From: Trichostrongylus colubriformis
Lineage: Eukaryota; Nematoda; Chromadorea; Rhabditida; Trichostrongylidae
Reading direction: 5' to 3'
Length of the DNA: 64,000 nucleotides
Assembly: GCA_963978905.1 (NCBI GenBank)
Contig: OZ022257.1
Location: 5,900,965-5,964,964 of the forward strand
Part shown: positions 44,117 to 57,147 of the stretch, piece by piece
Layout: each line of letters begins with the position of its first letter
Position numbering within the stretch: position 1 is the first letter of the stretch
Position numbers and translations under genes: made by a program
Notes under the pieces: generated by a model
Told to the model about the DNA's origin: nothing
Seen by the model: the letters and a program-made list of their open reading frames with translations, nothing else
The model's database searches: none

Positions 44117-46687
44117 CAAGTTTCAGTTAATGGCAATGTTTTACTTCACAGATCGTCCAGTCTGCGAATACCGTCACAATCTTGATATCTGACCCTTATT
44201 AACCGCTTGAAAAAGCCCTGAGCAACTAGCTCCAATTAATGTGAACTCCAGGCTGTCTCTAACAAAAGGAAGCCTTATTCACTCGATTTCGACGGAAATC
44301 TCGTAAAATGTAATGTTGCTACTGAATTCAACAAAGATGATTAACAATGATACCGATGAAAGTGAATCAGGATCGAAAACGAGACCTAATCCTAACAAGA
44401 GATCACGGATGATACCAAAGAAAAAATGATTTGTAGCGAGTAATCGCTGCAAAAATGTGTGAAATTACAATTAAACAAAAGAAGCGGCGAATGGAGAGCA
44501 GAGTTGAGTAGTAATGGAAAAATCTTTTCGGAAGCTTAGTCGCGAAAAGAGAGAGAGCAACGAATGAGCTCGATGCAAGTGATATCTAAAAATTCTTCCT
44601 TGGCAAATATTCTCAAAGAAATTTAGATCAGGGCTCGATAAAACAGAATGAGACATTTGCCGTGGTTATAGAGCAAAGTGACCGCGACGTAACCTCGTCA
44701 CTTTCGTAGATAGGCAGAAATCGAACGCCCAGGTCAACGCCTTTGGGCATTTCTTCGTCACCACAAGATACAGATATCATGAGGGGAGTCCGCCTTGTGG
44801 TGCTAATGATCTCTATCAAGACGCCTAATGATTTTGGTAATCCCGAACAAAGACTCGGTTGCTCTTAGTTGACAGCCTCGAATCAGAACAGCTGATCTTA
44901 AATGACAAACAGGTTGTTCGATTTTATTGCCAGCTGTTCCGATACAAACTGAGCTGAAATTTTTGGAACACTGCCAATGATTTTCTCGATACAAAATCGC
45001 AATAACTAATGCTCATGTTAGTATCATAAAGACAAACTTGGATGCTATTTTGGATGCGGCACAGGAGATAGAAGGAAGTGGTTCATCCACCTCAGAGCTC
45101 TTTCCCTATTCAGACTAAGGTGAAACCCACATCCCATGGCTCATAATATTTTCTTCCCATTCTCCTTCATCTTTATTGAGCGCTCGGTTGTTTTGAGGTG
45201 TAGATTCAAACTCTTAAGGAAAGCGCACCGCCTTCCTCTGTATCAACAAGGCGCCCAAATTTGATCTACAAGTCGAGAGGGGTAGTTTTGTGGAAAGGTA
45301 GGAACAGACACTATAAGATATTTTAGGAAATATACCGTTCTGTATAGGATGGAAATTTTGAGCCAGTTTGCGTCGGAGGGGGGGGGCAGTTTGGGTCAGA
45401 GGGGGGAGACGCTCTTCAAGTTGTATGACGCGGGCTCGCATACACGTTAAAACGTGCAAAGGACGCTTCCACGACTTCATTTCTACTGCTGTGCAGCCGC
45501 AGCTGCATTTTCCATGTGGAAAGAGGGGAGATGAATTTTAGCCTAAACTTGGGAAGAGAAGGAGCTTCGATGTGACTACTTCCATGTGCAGAAGGACTTT
45601 TTCAGTAATTCCCTTAACGTGAAGTATCTCCAACCTCTTCCACCCCCCCCCCCCTCCCTCCCCCCTCCTTCCACCACAATAATCCGAAAATTGCACTTCA
45701 CGTTAAAGATCGGCCGACGGAAATTTTCTGGCAGAAAACAGCATTATACCTCCGTAAACTCTGGTATAAAAACCATTTTGAACTATTGCTATATACAACG
45801 GGGTTCACTATTGCTTGAAAACAAAACCTCGTAGAATTTCGCAGTATGTTGAAGAGATGTCATTTATATGCTAACCTACTGGGAAGGGGGAGGGGGGCGG
45901 GGGGACTGTCAGTAACATGTCTTCAGATGTTAAGAATCATGTCCTGAAACAGCGCATTCTATGGAATGCGCTCGCCCCACCACCTTACCTGTATAGCAGC
46001 TACATTCAGTTCAGAAGCAACCATTCACACGGTAAAATTAAACAAACGGGGTCATAGTCCCCAGGAATTTGACAGCGTTAACTGGTTGAAGATTTAAAGG
46101 CACAGTTCATGATAATATGATTATCTTGATTCCGTCCCCGAGTAGATAGCCGCTTTCACAAGAACAAAATGTGTGCCATTACCGCGGCGCGAGGGTGAGT
46201 GCTAAACGCGTGAAGAACCCGTCAGTGAGATGGCGGCCACCGCTCAAGATGACACACACCCATCTTACGATTTGCCAGCAAGGAAGCGGTGGCATATACG
46301 TGTATAAGAGGCATGATATCGACTGCGATAAGAAAGGATAGGGAAAATTCCCATAGGAACAGCAATCTTATCGGGTGATATTATCACGCAAAAACTTGTC
46401 GAAATGTTTGCTTCTGGTCTGAAGGCTCGTCGAAGCCGAAGGTCAGAGGCACCTAATTACCATGGTTTTTGAAAGAATTATTCGGCTCTTTCTCCACTTA
46501 TGTGTTCTTCAGCACCTCCAGAGTCCTTATGGAGCGAGAAGACGCACGAAAATTATCGTGAATTGTGCCTTTAAGAGAAAACTTTATGAAAAAACAATGT
46601 GAACACTGCGGAATGTTTAAGTGCTACGGAATGCTTCCATTTAGTAGAACTCTGCTGAGCACGCACTGTTGTTGCTGTTGACATCCA
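44117..46687. other. Repeat-rich intergenic region
   Basis: Family F blocks at 45340-45450 and 45500-45600, and a C-run at 45645-45668. No supported exon chain. Confidence 0.4.
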
Positions 46688-46960
46688 ATGCTATCGCAGT
46701 ACTTCCGTAAACTTGCTGCACCAATTTCTATCGCAAACTTTCCAAGGAAGATTGAAAAAAAAGTTCCGAAAACTGGTGACGTACAGGTGCTTCGAAAAGA
46801 CTACCGGATTTTCGAAGCAGTGTACAGGTGCACACCCTACCTTTATCAACTGGCTGCAAAGTTGAAACTTTACTCGAGAAAAAGAACATTCATAAAGGCG
46901 ATCTGTGAAATGGCGAAACAAATTCTGGCAACATCCACCCCCTTTTCAAAAAGGAGATGA
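46688..46960 (+). CDS. Candidate small basic protein, 90 aa
   Basis: An intact ATG-to-TGA frame reads MLSQYFRKLAAPISIANFPR and continues with DYRIFEAVYRCTPYLYQLAA; basic and helix-rich, ending PFSKRR. No homology is recognised and no splice evidence. It could be a single-exon gene, an exon or a repeat-derived ORF. Confidence 0.25.
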   Translation: MLSQYFRKLAAPISIANFPRKIEKKVPKTGDVQVLRKDYRIFEAVYRCTPYLYQLAAKLKLYSRKRTFIKAICEMAKQILATSTPFSKRR

Positions 46961-48344
46961 CTCGTCAATTCAATTGTTTTTCCCAAGCGGAAGACGGAAG
47001 AGTTTTACGGACCGGCAAGCTTGGGTGGTCAATCCCAAGTAAAACCAGGGTGGAGCCTTTCTACACAAAGAGAAAGTCAAGATATAACGGAAGTAACCAA
47101 GATTGCATTTGGATAAATTTGACGAGTTTGCCATCAAAGTTAATGAAGCATGAGTAGATCAAGTGGGGACAGAGATTTCTGGAACCATGCCACCCTCGAC
47201 GCAACCGCCCGCAGGGTAGTGATGCGCGGTTTTGCGTCGCGGCTGTCGTGAAACAAACTGCAAGAAGTGCGTTAGATACGTATTGATTTTGTCGTGGATT
47301 GACGGAATGTGGAGCTAGCGAGTTCTATCGAATTCGCGAAAATAGGATGAAATTTTTCCTCGCAATTCGCTGGAGAGGATTAGAGAAACAGAAATTCCCT
47401 GGTTTGGAGATCCAGTCGATCGATATAAATGTTTAAGGCAAATTAAAGTGGGGTAAAGGGGAGACGCAAAATTTTCACCGCTGTCGAAGCTACTTTGCCT
47501 CCCTGGGCTTAGGCTAAAGCAGATGAGACAGATGATTTGGCAGATACTTTTTCATGTGGAAGGAGGGGATATGAATTTTAGCCAAGGGCCCAGGGGGGAA
47601 GGAGCTGCTACGTAGGTGAAAAGTTGCGTCTCCCCCCCCCCCGCCCTCCCACTTAAATAGACCCAATTTTTATTAATTTGTAAGAGCTTTACAATTCCAC
47701 GCGGATTCCACGATTCCACCGATCCGCACTTCTTCAGAATGATACGTAACTCATACCTATGCTTTAATTCTCCTATTACGAACGCGGTTTGAAGGGTCTA
47801 CTCGGGGACGATAACGATTCCATCTGTTTCGGAGCAGTGAGTATATGTATATATTCAGTGTGAGTTTTGAAAAGCTTTTTCTAAATTTTCCATGTTAGCC
47901 TAGAATTTCACTGGTGACTTAGAAACTCCGGAGGTAAAAAAGAGAATTGACAAACTAAATACATATGAGAAAGGCAACAATAGTTCAGTATTATAGTGGC
48001 ATGCAATCAAATTAGCATGTTCGTTAAGAGAGAAGAACTCTTACATTCGCTGAATGAATGATCTGAAGCAGAGGAGAAGAATGGCTTTTTGCTTCTGCTT
48101 CTACGGAGGAAAAAAAGGAGGTAAGTTTTTGCTTCCGCTTCTACGGGGGAAGAAGAGGTAGAAAAGTGGAAATGGAAAAAAAACCGGAGATTGAAAAAAA
48201 ATCGGCGATCCGGATTGAATATTCCTCCTGAGTTTGATCTGTTTACGGTTGATGCAGGGAAACTTTTTTGGGACATCTGGAGCCACACTGAAGGCACGTG
48301 ATCCGGAATAACAAAGTGCATGCATCCATCAATTCATTTGAATC
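46961..48344. other. Repeat-containing stretch
   Basis: Family F block at 47480-47650 with a C-run (47631-47641). A 35-40 bp purine/pyrimidine unit is tandemly duplicated at 48085-48160 (TTTTGCTTCTGCTTCTACGG and TTTTGCTTCCGCTTCTACGG). Confidence 0.45.
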
Positions 48345-48663
48345 TTACATGTGATGTTCTCCTGATGTAATTTTCGTATGACTGTTCAAAATCAATCCTC
48401 GACAAGAATTTCTTCGAGTACCGTTACATTTGGACTGCGGAGAGTTGTTTAATGAAGATGACAGTCGTGTGCCCTTTACCTTCAGTTCTACTTGCTTGCT
48501 AGATTTGGATGTCAGATTTAGATTGGTTTTTTTGGATGCTGATGTTTCTTTCGTATCTTTCAGTGTTAGCGATTCATTATCAGTCTCTGTCGTATCTTTC
48601 TGAGTACCGTGCATGTGTAGAGAATTTGTGATGAAATGGAGAAATGACCTCACTGCGGAATTT
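48345..48663 (-). CDS. Small Ser/Thr/Lys-rich protein, last two exons
   Basis: Exon 48663-48480 (acceptor TTTCCAG, donor AAG|GTAAAG) and exon 48434-48345 (acceptor CTCCGCAG, TAA 48347-48345) join in phase 0. They read SFLHFITNSLHMHGTQKD, a Thr/Ser/Lys-rich low-complexity segment (TLKDTKETSASKKTNLNLTS), then CNGTRRNSCRGLILNSHTK. The 45-base intron is a multiple of three and open. Upstream, 48790-48950 on the same strand has K/S-rich open frames that may be earlier exons. The family is not recognised. Confidence 0.4.
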
Positions 48664-50255
48664 CTGGAAACATGTGATAACTGACTTCTTTTTGACTTAT
48701 CTTTTGAATAATGTAACTTTGTCTCCTTTTTGATGCACTTGATATTGGAAAATTACGAATTCTTTATAATTTCGCGTGTTCCTTGACATTTCCGGGAATG
48801 CGAATTTGGGCAACACTTTTCAGCTTCAGTCGAGCGGTCCGTCTTCAAATTATGCGACTATTGATCAGCAGCTGAAGCTACAGCCTTCTTCGACTTCTGT
48901 CGGTTATCTATACTTCCACGTGAGAAATGTGGAAATCGCCGCGTCGTGACCTTAACACGCCGCGCTCGACTTCCGCCCAAGGCACTTCGGCTGTCCCATG
49001 TTTCTAGGAAGTCTCAGGACCGATTTGCTCATCTCTCCATCGCTTTCGCAAACGACTCTGCGGCTTTGCAGTGCTGCAGCTTCGCATGCGGAGCCGCGAC
49101 ACCACAACATCGCAAAACCGCAAGTTTAGGGCCGCCGTCCGACTTTGCGATTTTGCGGCGTCGCACTTTCGCACGCGATACTACGACCTTGAGATTGTGC
49201 AATGCCGCAACTTCGTGTGCGAAAGTGCAACGCCGAATTGCAAAGTCTGACGGCGGCCTTTGCCGTCTTGGCTGTACCGCACTCCCTGTTTTCTAGCATG
49301 ATGGATTTCATATGTCTTCAGTTTCTTTTATGTCATGATGTGATCTCTGTCAAGCAAGGAAGCATTGCTTTATTTGGTTAGAACCAATGAATAAACATAA
49401 AGTATTTGAGCAAGAACTCACACTTCCAATTTGAGGTTTTACAATTTCGATTAACATCCGATGCTAACGTAGTTGGGGGAGCGGGGTGGTCACTTCATTG
49501 TCGGCGTCCGGCGCTATTTTGCCTAGGCTTTTAGCATAAGCCTTAGTTTACGTAAAGCCCTACCCCTACTCTTCCCCTCAAGTGGACTCAGGTAAAAATG
49601 TCACTGAGTGTTTAAAATGATGATTATAGAACGATATGAAGTGAGGGACTACAGCGCGACGATGAGTGCCCAATCCCTTCCCCAACTACATTAGCACCTA
49701 ACAGTTTACAGAATTTTGAGCAACAATCCGTGAGTACTGAATTCTTATCACAGGCACAGATTGCTCGGAACTGAAAACACAGAACACTAGCAGCCCTTCT
49801 TCATCATACCCAGCCTTTTTACTAAATCACCCACCGGATTTCTTTAGTTGGATGAAGTTCGAGAAAATACTGTTGCCCTATATAACTTTTTAAGCGGCAC
49901 CCAGAGTTGGCAATCGGAAGATTTGACTAAGTTTGGTTATTTAAACCAATAATATGTGTGATAAGATTTGAGTATGCAACAATTCTTGAAAAATTTTACT
50001 ACTAACTGGCAGAGGGATGCAAAGAAACCGTACCACCCATCCCCCAATCGCTCATAATGCGAACTTTTGCACAGCCCTGACAAGCACGGAAAAGACCCGT
50101 ACGGTAGCGAAACAACATAACAAGAATCTATCCATATGTTAAAATAAAATTCAAGCTAACTTATTGTGAAATCGAAGCATCATGCATTAGGCGTAAGAAT
50201 ATTACAACAACTAAAACAACAGAGTCACAAAGTTAATGTGAAACCATGAAAAGGG
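48664..50255. other. Intergenic stretch with family G repeats
   Basis: Family G MITE at 49130-49258 with a related decayed block just before it (49060-49120); a family F block at 49500-49600. No gene supported beyond the candidate above. Confidence 0.4.
49130..49258. mobile_element. Family G MITE, 129 bp
   Basis: GGCCGCCGTCCGACTTTGCG at the left and inverse GCAAAGTCTGACGGCGGCC at the right. The interior CGCACTTTCGCACGCGATAC is shared with 56791-56946. Confidence 0.65.
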
Positions 50256-53200
50256 CTAGTTTCTCCTGCCTTTTTTATTCTTTGGTGGAGGTTGTGGCTT
50301 CTTGATGGTCGCGTGTCCGGTGAGTTTAAGATGATCAAATAACTTTGTTCGACTTTCAAAAACTTCCTTGCATTTGTGGCACTGGCTGACTTTCGGACCG
50401 GTATCTACATGAGGGGTCTCAGGTCTGATCGTAGGATCGGGAACCTTCTTCTCCGCTAAAGCATGTACTTCATACGTATGTATAGACCACAGTGAAAGGT
50501 ACAACTACTCCTCTCTACATAATATTTTCACCTCTTCGTTTCTTTTTCTGTGCTTGCTTTGCCGCGCCCTCGTCGAGTTCTTTTTCAGAGGCATCGCTCT
50601 CTCCCACCGAGGCTTCTGCCAGTTTTTCGCTAAGTCCATCCACTACGTCTCCGTCTGCACTTCTGTAAAGATGCACAAAAAATTTACATTGCTCGGATGA
50701 AATATGTACTGCGCAAGCCCTGAGCCCTACAGTTCACTTTTGCATGGCTCAGATAAAAAAGTCTGAATTTTTCGAGGGGTTTATTGTACAGAATGCATGG
50801 CTAGTATAGCTTGAAATTAATCCATCTACTTACGTTTGAGCTTCAGCTTCCTCTGGAACTTCATCTGCATCTGCATCACCGTCCTTCGTACCGTCTTCTT
50901 CGTCCCATACAAGCTTCTTCTTAGCTTTTCGTTTTGCCTTTTTGCCTTTTCTCTCCTCGGTTTTCGGTGGAGTCATCTCAGAAGACGCGGCTTCTTGTTC
51001 TTCTGGAAAGGATTGCTAAGGGCAGCATTCATATACGGCGAAGCGATCGCTGCAGTTGCAACGATTCGGTTCACCAAGCTTGAACGCACTTAAACATCAC
51101 TGGAGTACTTGCATATATTAGGCTGTCCCGAAAGTTCCGGAACACCTTGGCGGACAAGGGTTTTCGGGCCTTCCCGCAATGGTTAACCAGGGCATTTGTC
51201 GATTGACTTTGAGGAACGTTCCATGCCAGGCATATAAGGATTCGCGCCTATCCACAAAAGGAATAGAGCTCGAAATGGACGAGACGTCACTCCGAGCATT
51301 GTACCTCTACGAGTTCTGCCGAGGGAGTTCCATAGGGGAGTGGTCCAAATAATCAGCGTCGCATGTGGAGCAAGCACAACTATCCACCGTTGGTTCACCC
51401 GCTTCCGTTCTGAAGATATGGCCCTGAAAGTTCAGTAACGCAGTGGCCGTCCATCTGAGCTGACGATCAGCTTTTCAGGAGAACTGTGCAGGAGAACTCC
51501 GCGGCAAGCACACGTGAAGTAGCCCTGCTACTCGGTTGTGGGAACACCACAGTCGATCAGCATCTCACTCGGCTGGGATACCGGAAAGTGCTCTCGACTT
51601 GGACACCCCATGCCCTATCCGACAGCCGACATCTGGCAACATTCACCCGGGACACCTTGGCGACGCTAGGCTGGGAAGTGCTACCACATCCTCCATATAG
51701 CCCCGACCTCGCACCGTCTGACTACCAGCTGTCCGCCCCTCTACAGAACTTCCTAAAGGGGAAACAGCTCAAAAAGCAGTGCGACATCGAGATGGAGGTC
51801 GAGCGTTTCTTCGCGAGGCAGTCTCAACAATTCTGGGCGGATGGTATTGGCAAGCTTCCGGATAGATGACAGAAGGTGATAGATAGTAATGGTGAATATC
51901 TTGTTAGCTGAAATGTGTTTATGTTGTAAAGAAATAAATTTGAAAAAAAGTGGTCGGGGTGTTCCGGAACTTTCGGGACAACCTAATAGAAATACCACAA
52001 CTGAAGGAAGATTGCTATTCTCCCTCAACCTTAGAGTGCTGCTGGTGGCCTCATTTGGAGAGCTCTTCATTATTTCAAAAACATATTGAAAGGAGCTAAT
52101 AATCGCTCTTATGAAATGAGGAAGTGAAATTAATCGTATAAATAAGCTACTAGGAGAGCTGTCTAGAACTGCATACTAATATATACCGAAGAGCGCATGA
52201 TCTTCCTCCTTCATATGCTTTTTCAGCTGAGCGAGTAACTTGCGATGTAGCTTTGAGTTGTCGTGGTTGATTTTGGCATTTCTGATAAAGAGATGATCAT
52301 TACAAGTTGAGTATGTATCATCTAAATGGAACCGAACACCCACAAAGTTTTGAACGACTTATCGCAGACGGCACAATATGGCAGCGCTTCCCCATCTTCA
52401 TTTTCATCTTCACTGCATGTCTCATCATCTGCTATTTGTTGAGCAAGCTCTTCCAAATGCGCTCGATGAGCTGCTACAGCATGTTCGTTCTCGTGAAAAG
52501 CCGATATGAGCCTAGGAAACTCATCACATAATTAACCAAAAAAATTATTCAAACCATTGAACTTACTGTTGATTTCGCAGAATTTGCTGCTTGCGATTTT
52601 CTGCTTGTTTTCGTTTAGCCTCTTCCTGGCGTTCTTCCAGAAGTGCTCTATACGCCTTGACACGAGGATCGCGTTTTCTAACAAACGCAACCAACTCCTG
52701 AAATGTGGAACTATGAGGACTGAGAAGGCGAGTTCTGAAAATTGTACGAATTTTTCAAAAACCTCGTAGTCCGACTAAAAACTCACTCGAACTTGATCAT
52801 TTCGTTCCGCCTTCCCAGCTTCGCGATACTTCTTATTCTCAGCCTCAATTTGTCGCAATTCATATCTGTTATTTGCTTGTCGTACATCATATTTGTCTAA
52901 CCAAGCAAACGACCGAGCAGTGCAGAACGAGCTCCAGAAGCCGTAAAATGGACCCGTTACCTGGAATGTAAGTGCTGGTCTCATTTAGATAGAAGATCAT
53001 TTGTAAAAAGAAATATCAACAAGTCAACGACGGTGTGCATACCGTCTCATAGTCGGAAGAGGCGTCACCAAAAGTTGGATAATGCACGGTCGGATCCTCG
53101 ATAAAGTCATAGTCTTCACGAGCTAACGTTTCGAATACCTTCTTGTATACCGAGAAGAAGCCCTTAAACCCGTTATGGATAGGTTATCATAAATAAGGAC

Positions 53201-54028
53201 ATACAATTTCTCCTAAAAAAGATACAATGTTTGGAGCTCTAGAGGATATTACCTTTTCCCCGTCGAATCCTTTATAACAACTCGTCGTGAAAAATTGGAA
53301 AAGATCTAAAGAATCCTGCTTATATTCCGTGCCGAAGCCTAAAACAAATACTCGACATTCCTGACTGCCAATTGAATCTAAAAAGAAATGTGACGAATGA
53401 CTTACCGCCCCTAAGTATACTTTCTCTATGCCTATCATAAAAAGCTTTTTCGTGTGGATCACTGAGCACCTCATAGGCAGATTGTAACAATGCAAAATAC
53501 TTCGTGCACTCCTCGATCCGGTCAGGATTCTTGTCTGGATGCCATTTTAGAGCCAGTTTCCTGAAAACCATTAAACAATATTTTGAAAAAAAAAGTTGTT
53601 ATTACTAGGTTTTCTTGTAGGATGCATTGAAAAAACTCATAAGTGCAGTTCCCACCTACGACTCACAGAAATAAGCATGGAACAGGTAACATCATCTAGC
53701 AACAATATAAGAATGCAAAAATTGTTTTAAAAGGTCAGGAACTTCTGATGCTTAAAAAAAGGTTTTCTCGAAGCAATCTTTGCTTGCTGGCTCTTCTCAG
53801 TATTGAAATGCAACCTATAAGTTTAGTTAGAAAACAGGCTATTCAAGTTATTTACTTCCTGATTTACTGTTTATAGCTGAGCACTTGAAAACGGTACAGC
53901 ATAAACTTAACTAAAATTAATAAATAGACCAGTGAAATACCAGACGTATGCACGAACCTATATGCTTTCTTGATTGTTTCTTCATCAGCATCCCGAGGCA
54001 CTTCTAATACCTCGTAGTGGCATTTCAT
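50256..54028 (-). CDS. DNAJC21: DnaJ homolog subfamily C member 21 (DNAJC21) orthologue, 499 aa, 11 exons
   Basis: Exons (high to low): 54028-53958, 53560-53406, 53338-53253, 53162-53043, 52960-52787, 52697-52567, 52511-52344, 52281-52187, 51002-50834, 50662-50532, 50455-50256; all phases match. J domain at residues 1-70 ([20 protein letters not shown]) with the HPD motif at 31-33, which stimulates Hsp70 ATPase. Next come the family-specific segment [20 protein letters not shown] and the zuotin-like [22 protein letters not shown]2H2 finger lies at C292/C295/H308/H314, an acidic and Lys-rich linker follows, and a second finger is at C459/C462/H475/H481 with a basic C-terminus. Known role of the family: nuclear/cytoplasmic co-chaperone in late 60S ribosomal subunit maturation; the yeast relative is Jjj1 and the C. 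elegans one dnj-17. Length is close to the human protein. A mariner copy sits in the intron between exons 8 and 9. Confidence 0.93.
51121..51983 (+). mobile_element. Mariner element, internally deleted, 863 bp
   Basis: Ends GGCTGTCCCGAAAGTTCCGG and inverse CCGGAACTTTCGGGACAACC, TA on both sides. Remnants: start [17 protein letters not shown] near 51273, helix-turn-helix [20 protein letters not shown], and C-terminal [17 protein letters not shown] with the third catalytic Asp. The region with the first two Asp is deleted, and a TGA replaces the usual Trp near the end (51867-51869). Inserted in an intron of the DNAJC21 gene in the opposite orientation. Confidence 0.85.
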
Positions 54029-54036
54029 TACTACTG
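54029..54036 (-). promoter_or_regulatory. Candidate spliced-leader acceptor of DNAJC21
   Basis: On the minus strand CTTTTTTTCAG ends at 54034 and is followed by only five bases (TAGTA) before the ATG. A strong acceptor this close to a start codon is the usual signature of SL trans-splicing in nematodes. Confidence 0.6.
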
Positions 54037-55285
54037 AAAAAAAGGGACGAATGATCATGTTAATCATGTTACAAAAACTATAAAAAGCAAGCGGTAAAAT
54101 TATATTCCGTGAGTAATGAACAAAAAGGCACTTTATCCTGCAATCGTTATACATTAAGGGGAGCGACATAAAGATTTTTAACGTTTATCAGGAAATTGGA
54201 GCACTCCTTATAAATTCCAGGGGCAGCCGTGTAGTTGCGTACGATGAACGGCTACCGTAACCTATCTCAAACTCCTCTATACGCTCACACTACGTTTCTC
54301 CATGTTGAATTGAATAGTGGTCAGTGAGGCTCGGGGCACTACAATTTGGTTCGAAAAATCGTCGACAGAGAGAATGGTACGTGTGAAATCTACAAAAGCG
54401 AGTGTTAATAGTGTGATCCGTGCAAACTGCATAATTTAGCACATTTCTTAGTTTTTTGTTTTGGCTTTTTTACAGGATGCATCATGCCTCTCACCGAAAC
54501 CTAACGTATTTTCTTTTTTTTTCTTGATCCGTTTCCATGGCGTATGATGATCCTGCTTTTTAGGGAAGTCACTCACTCGAAAGCATTAATTTAAGATAGT
54601 GCCAATTTATAACGTAATTTTGCATAGGCCACTGCAGCCGACTGATGTACGCAATTACCCGACTTTATGAGGTGATTGTACGAAGAGAACAAACTACCCG
54701 TAAAATATGCTGGATTCTCGAATACGTGATTTGCAGACTGCTGGCGGATACAGTCCCGGCAAACATGTTCAAGTAAGTATTTTCTAATTCAGTGTTTTGT
54801 ATTCTTATAGATGAAGTATTGATGATGAAAGCCGCTAAATTATCAGGCATGTAACAATTTTAAAGCTAAAGAGAGGTTACTCAAAAGCAGTATGGCTGTC
54901 AAGTAATGGCTGCACTGTCAGAGCGCTTTGTCGCTTTGTGATTCGTATGATAGCCCTGATTAACCGATTAATCGAAAAGTACATGAGCCCGAATTTTGTG
55001 CTAAAATTAATTGTAGTTATTGAGTAGGATTCCAGTGATTTCAGTAACACGGAAAGCGGGTCTTTGGAGTTCAATTCAATAACACTTACCTAACTCCAGC
55101 ACGAATCCTCTTTTTTAAAAGGCGATTGTCTGTACTAATGGCTTAGCCTTAGATTGCTTAATTAGTACTCTTTATTCCTTTTGAGTCAGAACCGCGTATG
55201 GATTTCATCAGGCTGAATAAGACCTCCAGCCTAAATTCTCAATGGTAAAGGTGGCTGTTCCTGTTCGGGTTTATAGAAACGCAAA
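54037..55285. other. Intergenic stretch
   Basis: No supported feature on either strand apart from the leader region of DNAJC21. Confidence 0.35.
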
Positions 55286-55435
55286 CCAGGGACGGTCACC
55301 CGTCTCCCACCGGCCAGAGAAAATGTTATTTGGGAGATTCCAGACGGCTAGAGGACACGCTCTTCCCCTGAAAAGGCTTACGCAAATCTTGGAGAGTCCC
55401 AGACGGCTAGAGCAGTGGGAGACTGGTCCGTCCTG
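55286..55435. mobile_element. MITE-like inverted repeat, 150 bp
   Basis: CCAGGGACGGTCACCCGTCT and inverse GAGACTGGTCCGTCCTGG form imperfect ends. Two direct copies of the AGACGGCTAGAG block sit inside at about 55343 and 55401. Confidence 0.5.
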
Positions 55436-56027
55436 GATTTTCGTTCTTGAAGCGGGTTTCATCTTCAGCAAGGAAGAGAGCTGGGAAAAGCCGTTTGAAA
55501 GGATTTGAACTTCCCTGGTTTTATGTAAATTGGGCGTTCAGGGAGAAGGTCGTCGCACTCCAGGAGCCGGATATACTAAACACCCGTGCTGGGTAATATA
55601 CCTGGCATCCTACGATGGAGAATGATGCAGTTTATGTTCATGTTCTTTCAATGGCATAATCACATAACCTATGAGAAATAGTGCACGGCTACCATGTCAC
55701 CCTGTACTTTGGACGCGTCGCGCTCCGCAAGGTGATTGATGCATCAGGACCTTGGCATGACGTCATTCCTTGAGACATAGACATTTTTTAGCTGTAGATC
55801 TCTGGCATGTGGTACTCCTATATAATACCAGACATCCTGTATATCCTGGCCGTCCATCACCCCGTGTATTGGGCTGCCACACTGCTGGCTGGCCATTGCT
55901 CTTTTCCTTCCGGTATTATCGCACACTTACTGAATCGATCCAGGCAATTATTTCTTTATTTGGATACCTTCCGCATTTGTCGTGTGGGTTCCAAATTTGG
56001 ACGTATCACATATCTTGCCTTCCTTTG

Positions 56028-56531
56028 TTAATCCACCATGCTTTCCAGATTTCTTCTCTGGAGAAACTTATTTTCATGTATATCAATGTCTAGAAGTCTA
56101 GAAGATAGCGCAATGATGTCGTGGTGTCTGAAGGATCGAATCCAGTCCAAGTCAATCGAGTTTGCATGTCTTTCAAGTAACTGAATGATATCAAACAACG
56201 TTAGACTTTGCGACATTGTCTTTCTGCTATTTTCATTTACGGATATTCCACCTAGCGGGGTGGATGGCCAGATTCGCTGAGTCATAAAGTCTGTCGCCTG
56301 CCTAACTCGTTCCCGTAGCTGCCTCATGCGCTAAGCATCAGCTGGCCCCTCTGTCCAAAACGAAATTCTCCTAGGATAATTAAAACCTTTCTTCAGTCCT
56401 TGCTGAAGACGTTGATGGATAGGTGTGCTTGATGAATTCCTCCGGTTTTTCATAGAATGTGGATGAGCAAAGATCAGTTGATGAGTAGTTTTATCTGCAG
56501 CACGGTTCAGTATCTTAACTCTTTTTTTCAT
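56028..56531 (-). pseudogene. Open frame with one in-frame stop, unknown protein
   Basis: A minus-strand frame from 56531 to 56028 (about 168 codons) is broken by a single TAG near 56333. It reads KKRVKILNRAADKTTHQLIF, then RRISFWTEGPADA, stop, then RQLRERVRQATDFMTQRIWP and TLFDIIQLLERHANSIDLDW. The composition on both sides of the stop is protein-like. It may be a decayed gene, an exon pair or a repeat-derived ORF; no family is recognised. Confidence 0.3.
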
Positions 56532-56790
56532 GGAACTGGTTTACTGAAGAATTCCCCGAATTCCCTCCGCTCTCGTCTTCTCTCGTAAAAAGTACTCTTA
56601 AGTCATGCAATCGTTTGGACGGTTGGATGTATGACTAGTTTACAAATTGACACTTCGCACCGGCTCGAAAAACTCTCGTCGTGGAAAAGTCTCGTTTTGT
56701 AAGATTTACTACAGCTCCTTGTTATTTTAGCCCCTTCGGCTTCCTGGGTATCTTTTTTTAGTGTGAGCTGTGAGCAAGGAACCCACCATA

Positions 56791-56946
56791 GGCCGCCGTC
56801 AGAGTTTGCGATTTTGCGACTTCGCGATTTTGCGGTGTCGCGGCTCCGCACGCGAAGTTGCGGCATTGCACAATCTCAAGGGCGTAGTATCGCGTGCGAA
56901 AGTGCGACGTCGCAAAATCGCAAAATCGCAAAGGCTGACGGCGGCC
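56791..56946. mobile_element. Family G MITE, 156 bp, TA duplication
   Basis: GGCCGCCGTCAGAGTTTGCG and inverse GCTGACGGCGGCC, TA on each side. Contains a short internal duplication of CGCGATTTTGCG / CAAAATCG units. Confidence 0.65.
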
Positions 56947-57147
56947 TACTCTTTAGAAGTGAACGGGATTTCGGTAGTCATTGCTGAAAGGGCCCCTCCA
57001 AGCGTGCCACGGAAAACTGATCCGCGATTGATTCCTGTGATCAGAGGGCTCAACGATAAGTGGTGGTAATGATCGAGTTCGCCATAGATTTGAAACCTCA
57101 CCATAAGTTAGGTTTTGCTCTGACGCTTCTTGGGTTGGTGCACTTAG

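Noticed and set aside
48080..48125. Plus-strand start exon reading MAFCFCFYGGKKGG with a GTAAGT donor
   Set aside because: It lies in a short tandem duplication and no downstream exon joins in phase.
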